Source: Myrica gale (taxonomy: Eukaryota > Streptophyta > Magnoliopsida > Fagales > Myricaceae). From it: a DNA stretch of 64,000 nucleotides. Position numbers and translations under genes: made by a program. A model generated the notes under the pieces. It saw only the letters and a list, made by a program, of their open reading frames with translations, was not told the origin of the DNA and did not search any database. The stretch is from the NCBI GenBank assembly GCA_963930655.1, contig OZ005617.1, forward strand, positions 374,501 through 438,500, written 5' to 3'. The stretch's first letter is position 1; each line of letters opens with the position of its first letter. Of the stretch, positions 42,775-53,553 are shown one piece after another.

Positions 42775-43595
42775 ATTATATTTCAGCATAAACTGAGGGA
42801 ACAAATTCGATCTCTCAACTACTTAAATATAATTTGGTAGTTGTTCTCGCCTGAAAATCATGATTAATTCCACAGCTAGACAGCCTCGACTAAAAGTTAA
42901 GAAAAATTAGCCGAAAGGCATTTATAAATCGAAAGCAGCACAAAACCATCTCAACCAGGCTTCCACTTTTTAGTGTTTACCTGACCTTCTGCCTTCATTT
43001 TGAGAAAGTTTTGTATATACTAAAATTAGTTCCAACTTCCAAGCCTAATAAAATGGACGAGGTGGTTCTAGGAGCACCAAGATTAGCCAACCAACTTGCA
43101 TGGCATTAGTTGTAAAGCTGAGAAAGAGACATTCATCTATTTATAGGATAAATGTTAGAAAGCAAGCAACATCTTTGCTCTGGACCACTCGTTCACAACC
43201 CCAGGGAAGATGTTCTTCCTAAAACTAATTGTTTTCATCTCAATTATTCCAAAACATCCAACCGTTCAAACTTTTTCTCGCGTAACTGTTAGCCCGTTTT
43301 GGTATACGGTTAATTTGACCCTCCATCCAAATCAATTTGATACCTGCAGTCTTGGAGCAGCTCATTGATCCCAGTAACATGGCCGATGGCCAAGTATCTG
43401 TCTGTCGATGCTTTTCCAATGAAGTGAAGGCTAAAGAAGAAGAGATATTTTAGTATGCAATTCTACTATTCTACGTGGCATCAAAGTTCGTATGGTTTTG
43501 GCTAACGATTAACAGTGAAAACCAATAGACGGAGATCAAGAGCGTGAAATGCTCTCTCCACATCACATTTTCTGGCTCAATCCGAATTCGTTCTA
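42775..43595. other. intergenic between copia element and DUF868 gene
   Basis: No gene recognised. This is the presumed promoter and leader region of the DUF868 gene; nothing else stands out. Confidence 0.5.
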
Positions 43596-44546
43596 GTGAA
43601 AGGCTTAATGATGTCCAACTATTTCCCGGGAGCTGTGCCATTTTCCGATTCAAGGCCACCATTTTGGGAGAAAGTATCTGAGGATCAGAAAGCAAATAAA
43701 GCAGCTCCTCAGACTTCTGTCACCTTTGCATACAGAGCCAAAGTAGCAGGATTGGAAAGCAATATAACCGTAACATGGTGCAAAAACCTCAGCAACCATT
43801 CCCTTAGCATCACTTTTGGAAACCCTTCTGAGGAAAATCTGTACACTTTCAAGGTTGATTTAAGAACTTGTCAGTTTTGGGGTAGAAAAGGTCTCAGATC
43901 CTTTGAACTAGAAGGTAAACAAGTTGGCATTTTCTGGGATTTTAGACAGGCAAAATTCTTCAGCTCTCCAGAACCCTCCTCTGATTATTATATTGCTATG
44001 GTATCTGGTGAAGAGATGACTTTACTGGTAGGGGACTTGAAGGCAGCTGCTTATAAAAGAACGAGGTCAAGACCATCCTTAAAAGATGCTAACTTGTTGT
44101 GCAAAACAGAGCATGTGTATGGAAAAAGATTGTTTTGTACTAGAGCCACGTTAGCTGCTGGTGAAAAAGAATATGACATCGTCATCGAGACTTCTCTATC
44201 CGCACCTGGTGATCCAGAAATGTGGATCAGCATTGGGAGTGCAACGGTGACTCGAGTTACAAACTTGAATTGGAGATTTAGAGGGAACGAGACCGTGATG
44301 GTGAACACTTCGCCGGTCCAGATCTTATGGGATGTGCATAATTGGTTGCACAGTGACCCCGGGCAAGGCCCTGGTTTGTTCATCTTCAAGCCAGGTATGC
44401 TAGAATGCGTGTCAGATAGTGATTCTGATGGAAGAAATGGCAGCAAGGGAAATGGGGGTGGCATCATAACTGACCCTGCCTCAGTAGAGGGAAGCCCATT
44501 AACCACAGAGTTTAGCTTTTTTTTATATGCTTGGAGAACAGAGTAA
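43596..44546 (+). CDS. DUF868 family protein
   Basis: A single-exon gene for 316 residues (about 312 if the ATG pair at 43608-43613 is used; the start MSNYFPG is the more typical one). Family features are PQTSVTFAYRAKVAGLESNITVTWCKNL, FKVDLRTCQFWGRKGLRSFEL, VGIFWDFRQAKF, SSDYYIAMVSGEEMTLLVGD, and the C-terminal VQILWDVHNWL and FLYAWRTE. DUF868 proteins are plant-specific and of unknown biochemical function. A serine/glycine-rich insert precedes the C-terminus. The frame is intact. Confidence 0.9.
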   Translation: MKGLMMSNYFPGAVPFSDSRPPFWEKVSEDQKANKAAPQTSVTFAYRAKVAGLESNITVTWCKNLSNHSLSITFGNPSEENLYTFKVDLRTCQFWGRKGLRSFELEGKQVGIFWDFRQAKFFSSPEPSSDYYIAMVSGEEMTLLVGDLKAAAYKRTRSRPSLKDANLLCKTEHVYGKRLFCTRATLAAGEKEYDIVIETSLSAPGDPEMWISIGSATVTRVTNLNWRFRGNETVMVNTSPVQILWDVHNWLHSDPGQGPGLFIFKPGMLECVSDSDSDGRNGSKGNGGGIITDPASVEGSPLTTEFSFFLYAWRTE

Positions 44547-45338
44547 TAGTAGGAGAGCAGCTGGGTTGCAAACTTGCAATGCGTCAAAGCCTTATTGTCA
44601 TATATTATTTCATTGTTACTACTTATCACTCCTGTGTTCATTCTCTGAATAATACTTGTATCTTAACACGAAGTTCGGTTCTTATGCTTTTCAGCATTAT
44701 TATAGCCTTTATTGTACCTTCTTATTGATCCTTAAGATTTTACAATTGATGTTAGTAGCTCTTTACGTCCAAGATAAAGATTGCTTCACAGAAGGAGTAA
44801 ACGTACATTGCCCAGAAAAATAGAGAGAAAAATTTGTATATAGACGTCTACTTTGGCCAAAAAGTGGTTGCAGATTGGTGATTAGCAAGTATTTGAACAA
44901 ATCAAACTGAAAATCCAAACTGACTTTCTCCCAAAAGTTGCATTTTTGGCTAATGCAGATCTTGCCAATACAAATAAGCCGCAAGATATGCAATCAAATT
45001 AGTGCTTTTTCTATATTCTTCGTTTCAGCCAAGTCCAATAAACAATTGGGAGAGAGGGAGAAAGGGAAAGCAGAGAGAGAAGAAATCCAAACAGAGCCTA
45101 AACAGAAAAAAAGAGCTAACGAATTTATACGTTAGCGTTTAGTCTCTTGGGCGGACAATTTTTGGGCTTAGTTTTTAGTTGAGGCTTGGATACATGAGTG
45201 GCCCATAATATGTCCCAGCCACTGAATAATGAATTTCAAAACAGGTATCTCCACTCTCCTTCGAGAACGGACAAAAACCCTACCCCATTCCCAGATCAGG
45301 GGTTACGTGTCGTCTCTGAAACTGAAACTCGAATTCGA
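44547..45338. other. intergenic between DUF868 and RecX-like genes
   Basis: Holds the DUF868 3' region and the upstream region of the RecX-like gene. A purine-rich stretch (about 45045-45110) stands out but codes nothing recognisable. The frame of the RecX-like first exon is open upstream to an ATG at 45198, so the start could be earlier. Confidence 0.5.
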
Positions 45339-48300
45339 ATGTCTATATCGGCGGGAAATATCAGTTGCAGAATTCCATTCCATTTTCGAAATCGAGTCTT
45401 CTTCATTCCCTGGTTAGAACCTTTCTCTGGATTAGCTTCTTGACCGTTTTATCACTGTTTTGGCTGCTGAGAAACTGACATATGCAAAATTCTGGCACTT
45501 TCCGGAATTTGGGGTTAGTGTCCAGTAGACAAAAATGTCGGGACACTGAATCTAGAGAGTGTAAAGCTTTCTTTCTCTTCCTTCTCTTAGCCACTAAACG
45601 GAAGATTCAAAACTAAAATAGACCAGTGAATATTGGAAATATGTTGGCATCTATTATTCTAGTAGTTTAAGATACGAACTGGCTTTTTGTATATAGGGTG
45701 AATAAGAACAATGCCACTGCCATCACATTTTTGCAGAGAAGGGATGGTTCTTCTGTTCCTGTTAGGTATATTCCTAAGATTTCTTCTAAGACTGACAAAC
45801 CAGAAACTCCTTTGCCTGTAAAGGATTCCGAGAAAATGAATTTCGGAACCGTTCTGGTGGAATGCATATTCCTAAGATTTCTTCGAAGACTGACAAACCA
45901 GAAACTCCTTTGCCTGTAAAGGGTTCCGAGAAAAATGAATTTCGCAACCGTTCAAGTGGAATGCATATTCCTAAGATTACTTCTAAGACTGACAAACCAG
46001 AAACTCCTTTGCCTGTAAAGGGTTCCGAGAAAAATTAATTTCGCAACCGCTCTGGTGGAATGCTTATTCCTAAGATTTCTTCTAAGACTGACAAACCAGA
46101 AACTCCTTTGCCTGTAAAGGGTTCCGAGACAAATCAATTTCGCAACCGTTCTGGTGGAATGCGGAGAAGTTTTATTTTGGATAAGGAGAAGTCTCGGACT
46201 CTGAATCAAACATTAATGAAAAATGTGGCTTCTCATTATTCTGAACAAGGTATGTGATGCCTTTTCCATTTGTTGGCTTAGTCAAAGACAAATGAGATTG
46301 GTTTCTGTATTGAAAGATTGTGAAGGATGAGAAATTTTGTGGTGCATGCAACGTATGTGGCCAATGTTGTACAGTTAAATTATCTGTGATAATCTTGAAT
46401 ATTCCTACTCACATAATGCATGGGCGTTTATGCATGGGCGTTTACGCATGATACCTTTTTTTTGGTTGGGGGGGGCTTGCCGCCTTGCTTTTAAATCATT
46501 GTATGGTACACAAATTTGATATTGATTATTATACAGGTTCTATGCCATGTAGGTTTACTATGTCATGTTAATGTTATGAACTGGAACTATGTGGGCAAAA
46601 GTCGAGCAATATGCATTAAAAAACTTTTATGACATTTCTATAGTTGGGGCATGCAATCTTCTTGATGTAGCTTTTGTAGACTATGGGTTGATGGAAGAGC
46701 CTGAGGATATTGCTGAAGAGTTCTGTATTCATCAGGAGAATGATTTGAAAGAGGATGTATGCTGTGCTGTTAAAACTAAGCAAGAATCGGATAAGTTGGC
46801 AATTGAGTTACTTGCAATGAGGTTAGAATGTTATTATATTGATTTTAGCTCCAGGACGTGTAATGGATGTGTGTCTATTCTGCAAGGATAAGAAGATTTT
46901 GTGTTATTTCTAAAGCATGTTTCTTCCGTTGCAGAGCATGTACAGCTGTTGAAATGAGAAAGAAATTGCAAGGGAAGAGATTTTCACCTGATATTGTGGA
47001 GGCAGTAGTAGATGATTTTCAGAGCAGGTGCAAACATTGTAGTGGACATTTGCTTTATGTTTAAGGTGTTCGGTAGCAAATTTATAGAAAACTACTATAC
47101 TTTAAAAGTTCAGTTGCTTGGGTTGAATTTTTTCTTCGTTATTTTCTTTTAATTAAAAGTGCAAATGGGCATTAAGAATGATGGATTCCTTAATTCGAAA
47201 TTGCAGTGTAAAATCTTCTGGTCCATGCAGGTTTCCCTATTTAAAGATGGCAGTCTTTTACGTATTATAGGGCCAATGCTAGTAACAGAGGACTGTACAC
47301 TATAAATGTAGTTTGCAAGTGCTGTTTGATGACTTCTCTCTTTATTACTGTTTGATCTTGGTATCTATAGCCTATAGGTGAATATTTTGAAATTAGAGGG
47401 AACACCCTCTAATTATTGGTACTATGTAGTAATAGGTTGTGGAAAGCAACACTGGATAGATGAGCATCTTTTAGTCACAGGGCAGACCGTGCGATTTCTG
47501 TTTCCCCTCTGCCCTGTGCATCTGAGGTGTCCTAAAGGACCCCAATCACTTCTTATCAGATATATGGTTTACTGGTTTTATTATGCCAACCTTGGTCACG
47601 CTACTCATGTTCAAACTTGTTTGCTAACCTTCCAATGCTACTCTATCCATTTCTTGATTTCAAGTATATATTTAATTTCTATAAATTGACCGCTTCTTTT
47701 TTTCCATCATTGGAACCTAATACTTCCACTCAACCAAATATATTCCATTTGATTGTCTTGTCCAAGGTTAACGCTTTCAGTGCATTGTAGAGGGTTTATC
47801 AATGATGGCTTGTATGCGGAAACATTCTCTCGGTCTAGATGGTCTTCTTCAAGTTGGGGACCAAGGCGTATCGAGCAGGTAAGCTGTCCCATTAGTGAAA
47901 CCAAATGATGCAACTCTGAGAGCTGTGTTGTCTTTCTAACAGCCTTGTTACTCTGTATCGAGGTTTTTGTTAGCTCTTCCTTGACTTTACATGGCACCTC
48001 TGCAGGAATTTTGCTTCGTAAAACCTTAGGGGAGAAAATACAATCTTTATTCTTTTTCATGGGAAATAAACCATGTGATTTTTGGGATGGTATTACGTAA
48101 AAATAACCTTCACGAAAAGAAACTGAAAGAAATAAGAATAGGACTATTGCTTTCATTTACTTTCTGTTACTCTCGAGGGATTACTTCTGTTGTTTTTTTT
48201 CCCCTTTCTTTTTAACACAATTGAGCATTATTGTTGGATCAGGCACTTTTGAAGACAGGAGTAAGTGAAGTTGCTGTGGAGAATGCAATTAAACTGGTTT

Positions 48301-48524
48301 TTGAGGGTGGTGAATCTGATGCTCAAGTGTCCTCCAGTCTCGGCCTATCAAAGCTTTCCATGGATCATTTATTTATTCAGGCCTCAAAGCAATGGCTCCG
48401 AGGTCAGGATGTGCCAAGAGAGACAAGGAAATCGAGGATCATTAGGTGGCTTCAGTACCGTGGGTTCAACTGGGATGTTGTCAGCGTAATATTAAAGAAG
48501 TTAGAATCCCACCATGCACCGTAG
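45339..48524 (+). CDS. RecX-family regulatory protein, internal repeats damaged
   Basis: Proposed exons: 45339-45412, 45697-46249, 46671-46821 (or from 46644), 46935-47027, 47791-47878, 48243-48524, all GT-AG. The N-terminus (MSISAGNISCRIPFHFRNRV) looks like an organellar targeting peptide. Downstream exons give the three-helix RecX repeats: KLAIELLAMR and VEMRKKLQGKRFSPDIVEAVVDDF, FINDGLYAETFSRSRW, then VAVENAIKLVF through IIRWLQYRGFNWDVVSVIL. Bacterial RecX inhibits RecA; plant homologues probably act on organellar RecA (inference). Exon 2 contains four 99-bp repeats. Unit 1 has a 1-nt deletion and unit 3 a TAA (46036-46038), so the exon as drawn is not open throughout. It may be a broken allele, or the units may be spliced around. 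Confidence 0.78.
45773..46165 (+). repeat. four tandem copies of a 99-bp (33-codon) repeat
   Basis: The unit begins CCTAAGATTTCTTCTAAGAC and starts at 45773, 45871, 45970 and 46069. Spacings are 98, 99 and 99 bp, and the copies are nearly identical. In frame a unit encodes roughly PKISSKTDKPETPLPVKGSE followed by a polar stretch and NRSGGM. The first unit lacks one A in the run near 45833; the third has TAA where its neighbours have GAA or CAA. Units contain TGTAAAG, a possible splice donor, and CCTAAG, a possible acceptor. Confidence 0.92.
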
Positions 48525-50177
48525 ATCACGAGTAGGATCTCTTACTTCCATGGTTTCTACGAGTTGGAATGCTGTGCCATATTCTTCGCCTCACAGGGTT
48601 ACACGCTCATTTGGAGTGCACTGCTGACTGCTCTTGCCAGAAAAATAGTTGCTTCAGGCCTTGCACTACCGCAACAGCCTTTCCTGGAGCCATTCAGTCG
48701 ATATGTAGAATTACACCTGGGATGATATAGAGACGCTGTTGGCAGGATCAACATGTGAGTTTCTGGATGTATAAATTCGTAGTTACCCAAGATAACTGTA
48801 TAAACGAAATCCAGCTGTTGGTTTAATTGTATGTATTTATGTGTTCTCCTGCGGCTCTTCGAAGCTTCTATGAGGACTGGAACTGTGATTAAAAGGTTTT
48901 AGGAACCGTATAACTATTGGTAGAGTTCTAGAAGGGCTTTATAAGTGGACCTGGGAGTTCGCATATGGATCTCATTCTCTCTTTTCACTCTATTTTGATT
49001 CATCCTCCATCCATCCATCCATCCCTCCTCCCTTCCTGCCGCCTGTACGCTCCTGCTAGCTTTTTTCCTCTTTCCCTTTACCTTCCTGCTGCCTGCGTGC
49101 TCCACCGCGTCCTTTCTTGCCCTGCCCCCCCCTTCTCCGTCACTTCTCACACCCTTTGCACCCCATATTAATATCTCATTATAAACATTAATTAAAAATT
49201 CAACATGTCACAATCCTGACGGTCTAATTATAACACGTGGTACAAACTGTAAACTCATTTGTAAATTTGGGGTACAATGTGTAAAGTAATTAGAGGATAC
49301 AAAATATAATTTTAAAAAAATAATTTATCACAAAAATCCTATTAGATGCTTTTTTCTGCTCTTGTTGTCGCAACCCATGTGCACCAATTCCTTTAATGGA
49401 AATGTCTCAGTTGTTTTGGTATATAGATACAAAGTATAATGGTCCTGCTAGCACATGTACTTCTGATTAGGACAAAGAGCCTTAGGGATAAGGTTAAGAA
49501 CCTTACAGAAGCCAGAGAGCTGTAGCTCAGATGCCCCCCCCCCCCCCCCCCTCTTTGGGGGATAGCTCCGGGTGGTCGAAATCGAATCCCCCTCCCCCGC
49601 AGGCTTGGTCATGCTCCCCCTACTTGCCTATAGAAAAAAAAAAGATCCTTACAGAAAGAGCGTTTCATTGCTGGAAAGTCTCTCTCAGAAAGCACATGGA
49701 CATGCGACCGTGGGACAATGTGAGCATTGCTGGAAAGGCTGACTCACAGTGACAGGGGAGGGAGAGAGAGACAGCGAGAGACAGAGAGAGAGGAATCTCA
49801 TTCAGATAATAAATTCTAACAGCGCCAATCCAAAAGTTCCAGTCATTGTATTAGCTTCTACATACCCTGCAATCACCATCTCACCTTCAAGAGACAGAAA
49901 AGCGGAAAGACATCACTATTCTCAAGAGAATTCCACCCGTGTGGCGGAGCCATCAAGGGAGTTACAATCCTTAAACGTACCAGAAGCATATTACATCGGG
50001 TACGCTAAGGCAAATTTACTAGTTATATTGAAAATTAATTATTCTGATTTACAGCAACCACAAACAGTATAAACTACAATTCCTCGTGTAATCTTCTGCC
50101 TGCTGTAATGGATTTGTGGATAGAATATGCACAAAGCATCAAAGCAAATTGCCTCCTGGAAAATCTTTAATTAATTC
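48525..50177. other. intergenic between RecX-like gene and receptor kinase
   Basis: No gene recognised. Contains a (CATC)n-type microsatellite around 49005-49024 in a pyrimidine-rich stretch, a run of about 20 C residues at 49532, and a GA-rich stretch at 49757-49793. The RecX-like 3' region lies at the left end and the receptor kinase 3' region at the right end. Confidence 0.5.
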
Positions 50178-53100
50178 TTAGACTGAATCATCAAAAAAAG
50201 CAAAGGAGCAATTAGAAGACCCTCCTTGTGAAACTACTTTCCTAGCAGGGGAGGTACGAATAGCTGACAAACCTCCCTTTGACATGTCAGGTTCTGGCCT
50301 TGTGACCTCGATATGTCGAATTTCTTTGAGCATTGCAACGACATCCTTCATCATTGGACGATCATCAGGTCGCGTACTGATGCAGAGAAACGAAACTGCG
50401 AGTGTTTGGAGCATTTCATGCATTGTAGGGTCAGCTCTTCCTCGAAGCTTTGGATCAAGAATGTCAGATGGGTCTTGTTTACTAGCTAAGTGGTCACGAA
50501 CCCACTGAACCAAGGGTGCACCCCCAGGCAAAGTTGGATCTAACGGGTGCCTTCCAGTCAAGACCTCTAGAAGAACCACACCAAAACTGTAAACATCACT
50601 CTTCTCAGTGATATGCTGCATCGATGCATGCTCTGCAAATACGAGAGAAACAAAATTGCACTGATTTATTAAAATGATTTGGTGATGAAAAAAAAAAGGC
50701 CAAGTTACTAGTAGTTAGGTAGAAAAACGTACCAGGAGCCATGTATCCATAAGAACCAGCCAGTTGAGGTCTTTGACTTGGTTTGACATCATGATCACCA
50801 TTGCTATTCACAATCCTAGCCAACCCAAAGTCAGCAAGGTAAGGTTCATAGCTCGGACCCAATAACACATTCATAGCTTTGACATCCCCATGCAAAATAG
50901 CAGGCACGCAGTCATGGTGCAAGTATGCAAGAGCATGTGCCACACCCAAAACAACTTCATATCTGGACTCCCACTCTGCTCCCCACTTCCCAGAACCATG
51001 AAGAAGTGAACTCAAGCTTCCATTTGGGAGGTAATCACAGAACAGCAGCTTTAGTTTCTGATTTGATCCCCAACCCAAAAGCCGGATGATATTCTTGTGT
51101 CGGATTGAACCCAGAGTCTGGATTTCAGAGCTGAATGCCCCCGACTCTTCTGATGACCACATCTTCTTTACTGCTAATGTTTCTCCATTTGGAATTGTCA
51201 CCCTGTATACAACTCCAGAGCTCCCGGTGCCAATCACATTAGCTGACGTTAGATTCTCAACGATGTCATCAATGGAGAATTCGAGTTTTTGATAGAGAGT
51301 CATCTCCCAAATGTCATCTTCCATGAGCTTGCCGTTCGCCATACGGGCACGTACTAGCATGTAGATTGCTAGTAGTACTAGTACTGCACTGGCGCTAATG
51401 AGGATGGACATCACTAGCTTCATAGCAGATCTGGTGCGGCCAGAAGGTCCCATGCTGCCGGCTGGAGTGACAACCCCGTTTGAGATGTAGAGACCTTTAT
51501 TTGCAGTTATGTCACTGAGAGGGAGTTTGCGGAAGAATGGAGTGTTGGGCAATTCACCCGAGAAGTCATTGAAGGAGACATTGAGAGAGACAAGGTTTTG
51601 AAGGTTCGCAAGAGTGTTCAGATTCCCACTCAGCTTGTTGCGTGAGAGGTCTAGGACTCCTAGCTTGGTAAGAGCAGAGAATTCAGATGGGATTTCACCG
51701 GAGAGTTGGTTACAGCTTAGATTGAGAGAGATTGCGAGGGCTGGAATTTGACCAAGCTCCTTTGGGATCTCGCCATAGAAACTATTGCTCCCTAGGTCTA
51801 ACAGTTGCAGCTTATTGCAAGACAGGATTTCAGCTGGAATTCTTCCAGAAAGTTGATTCTTACCAACATTGAGTTTGGCTAAATCTGTTAGTGACCCGAT
51901 GCTATGAGTCAGTGGCCCCGTAAGCCTGTTGTCCGAGATGTCAACGAACTGCAGGCTTTTGGGCAGAGTATCTGGTACGGAACCAGTGAGTCCATTGGAA
52001 TGTAGATCAAGAAACTCGAGGTTTTGGCATCCAGATATTGATGGAGGAATTCCTCCAACAAGACGGTTGTTGCTCATGTCAACGAAATTCAAACTATTCA
52101 AGTTTCCAATTTCCGATGGAATAGTACCTGCAAGCCTATTTCCATTCAGTCTTAGCCTATACAAGTTCGTGCAGTTTCCTATATCAGGAGGAATAAAGCC
52201 GGAGAGGTCATTGGAAAGTAGCAGCAGCTTGGTAAGATTCGTCAACGCAAATATCTGCTTTGGTACCGGACCAAATAAATTGTTGTAAGATAGATCAAGA
52301 GCCTGAAGATCTTGGCACTCAGAGAGACTCTCTGGAATATTTCCTGTTAGCCTGTTCTGCCAGGCAAAAAATAGAGTTAAGCTCTTCAAGTTGCCAATAA
52401 GAACAGGAATCTCGCCCTCAATGCTGTTGTTGTCGACTTCCAGATGAGTGAGAGCCGTGCAATTTGAGATCTCAGATGGTATGATACCTGATAACTTATT
52501 GACACTCAGCTGAAGCTCTTGAAGCTTGGAAAGCTCTCCAAAACTTTTTGGTATGCTTCCTGTCAGAAGATTTTCTGATAAGTCCATGACTGTGAGCTCT
52601 CTGCAGCTTCCTATCTCCCCCGGGATTGTACCTACTAGGCTGTTCTGCCACAACAATAAACTCTGAAGCTTGTTGAGTTCTCCAATTCTCCTTGGGATTG
52701 GACCAGAGAGGGAATTCTGATACAAGTACAGGTTCTGCAACTCACTGCAGTTTCCAATCTCTTCTGGAATAGGACCAGATAACAGAGTCGTATAAATGGC
52801 TATGGTTTGGATTCTTTTCAACATCCCTATGGATGAAGGAAGACTTCCAGAAATGCTGGTTTCGGCCAGGCCTAACATAATCAAGTTGGCACAGCTTCCA
52901 ATCTCCCAAGGCAGCTCACCCTTGAGGTCTTTATTCCCACCTACTCGGAAGACTTCAAGCTTGCTCAGTGCTCCGATGCTCTTTGGAATTTCACCGCTGA
53001 GTTGATTGTCATAGAGAGTCAGATACACAAGACTTGAAAGGTTTCCAATATTTGAAGGAATGTTTCCTTCAAGGAAATTTGAATTCATAGATAAACTTTG

Positions 53101-53553
53101 CAGTTTGCTTAGCCTGCAAATTTCCTCTGGGATTTGGCCCGAGAGATCATTGTCGCTGAGATCAATGACACTGAGCTCCTGATATTCTCCGAGCTCTTTT
53201 GGGATTGTGCCTGTGAGATTTGTTGATGATAGGATAATGATCTTCAAGAACCTGAAAGATTGTAAATTTGAAGGCAATGGGCCTTGTAAATCTACTTCTT
53301 TTAAGCTTATCTCGACCACTTCGCCGTTTGAGTTGCAGTGAACTCCAAACCAGTTGCATGGATTTGGGTCTGCAGGATTCCAAGAGATCAGTGCATCTGT
53401 GGAGCTGTTTAAATTGTTCTTCCATGTTAAAAGAGCTTGTCCCTGCTCATTAACCGAGAGACAACAAGAGAAGAAAAGAGTGTTTATCGAAATAAGTACG
53501 GTGAAGGAGAAGATACTGGGAGAAAACAGGAGATGCCTTAGGATTGCAGGCAT
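50178..53553 (-). CDS. RGI3: LRR receptor-like kinase of the RGI/RGFR family
   Basis: Exons 50733-53553 and 50178-50632 join in frame (intron GT-AG) to 1091 residues. A signal peptide (about 1-33) precedes an LRRNT domain (LLTWKNNLNSS, NPCNWFGVHC). Some 22-24 leucine-rich repeats of LxxLxxLxLxxNxLSGxIP type follow, then a transmembrane segment (about 713-735) and a kinase domain with GTGSSGVV (about 775), AVKK, HGDVKAMN (about 888), ADFG and the APE site spanning the intron. The C-terminus ends SNCSFAFFDDSV. Length, the HGD catalytic loop, and C-terminus match RGI3 (At4g26540) as remembered; RGI kinases perceive root meristem growth factor peptides. HGD instead of HRD makes it a non-RD kinase. 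No break is seen. Assignment to RGI3 rather than a sister is by recall and gene order. Confidence 0.92.

Noticed and set aside
44051..44641. 196-codon minus-strand frame
   Set aside because: It is antisense to the DUF868 gene, whose conserved residues explain the sequence.
45773..46165. Evenly spaced near-identical repeats that could suggest a CRISPR array
   Set aside because: The whole 99-bp unit is repeated with no unique spacers, it reads as codons, and it lies in an exon of a plant gene.
49532..49551. Run of about 20 C residues, and the similar run near 61958
   Set aside because: Homopolymers of this kind are common repeats or assembly artefacts. Nothing nearby indicates function.
50605..50732. 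Receptor kinase ending in a short unrelated tail after the MAPG site
   Set aside because: The tail is intron. A GT-AG splice from 50733 to 50632 restores APE and the rest of the kinase with the family C-terminus.
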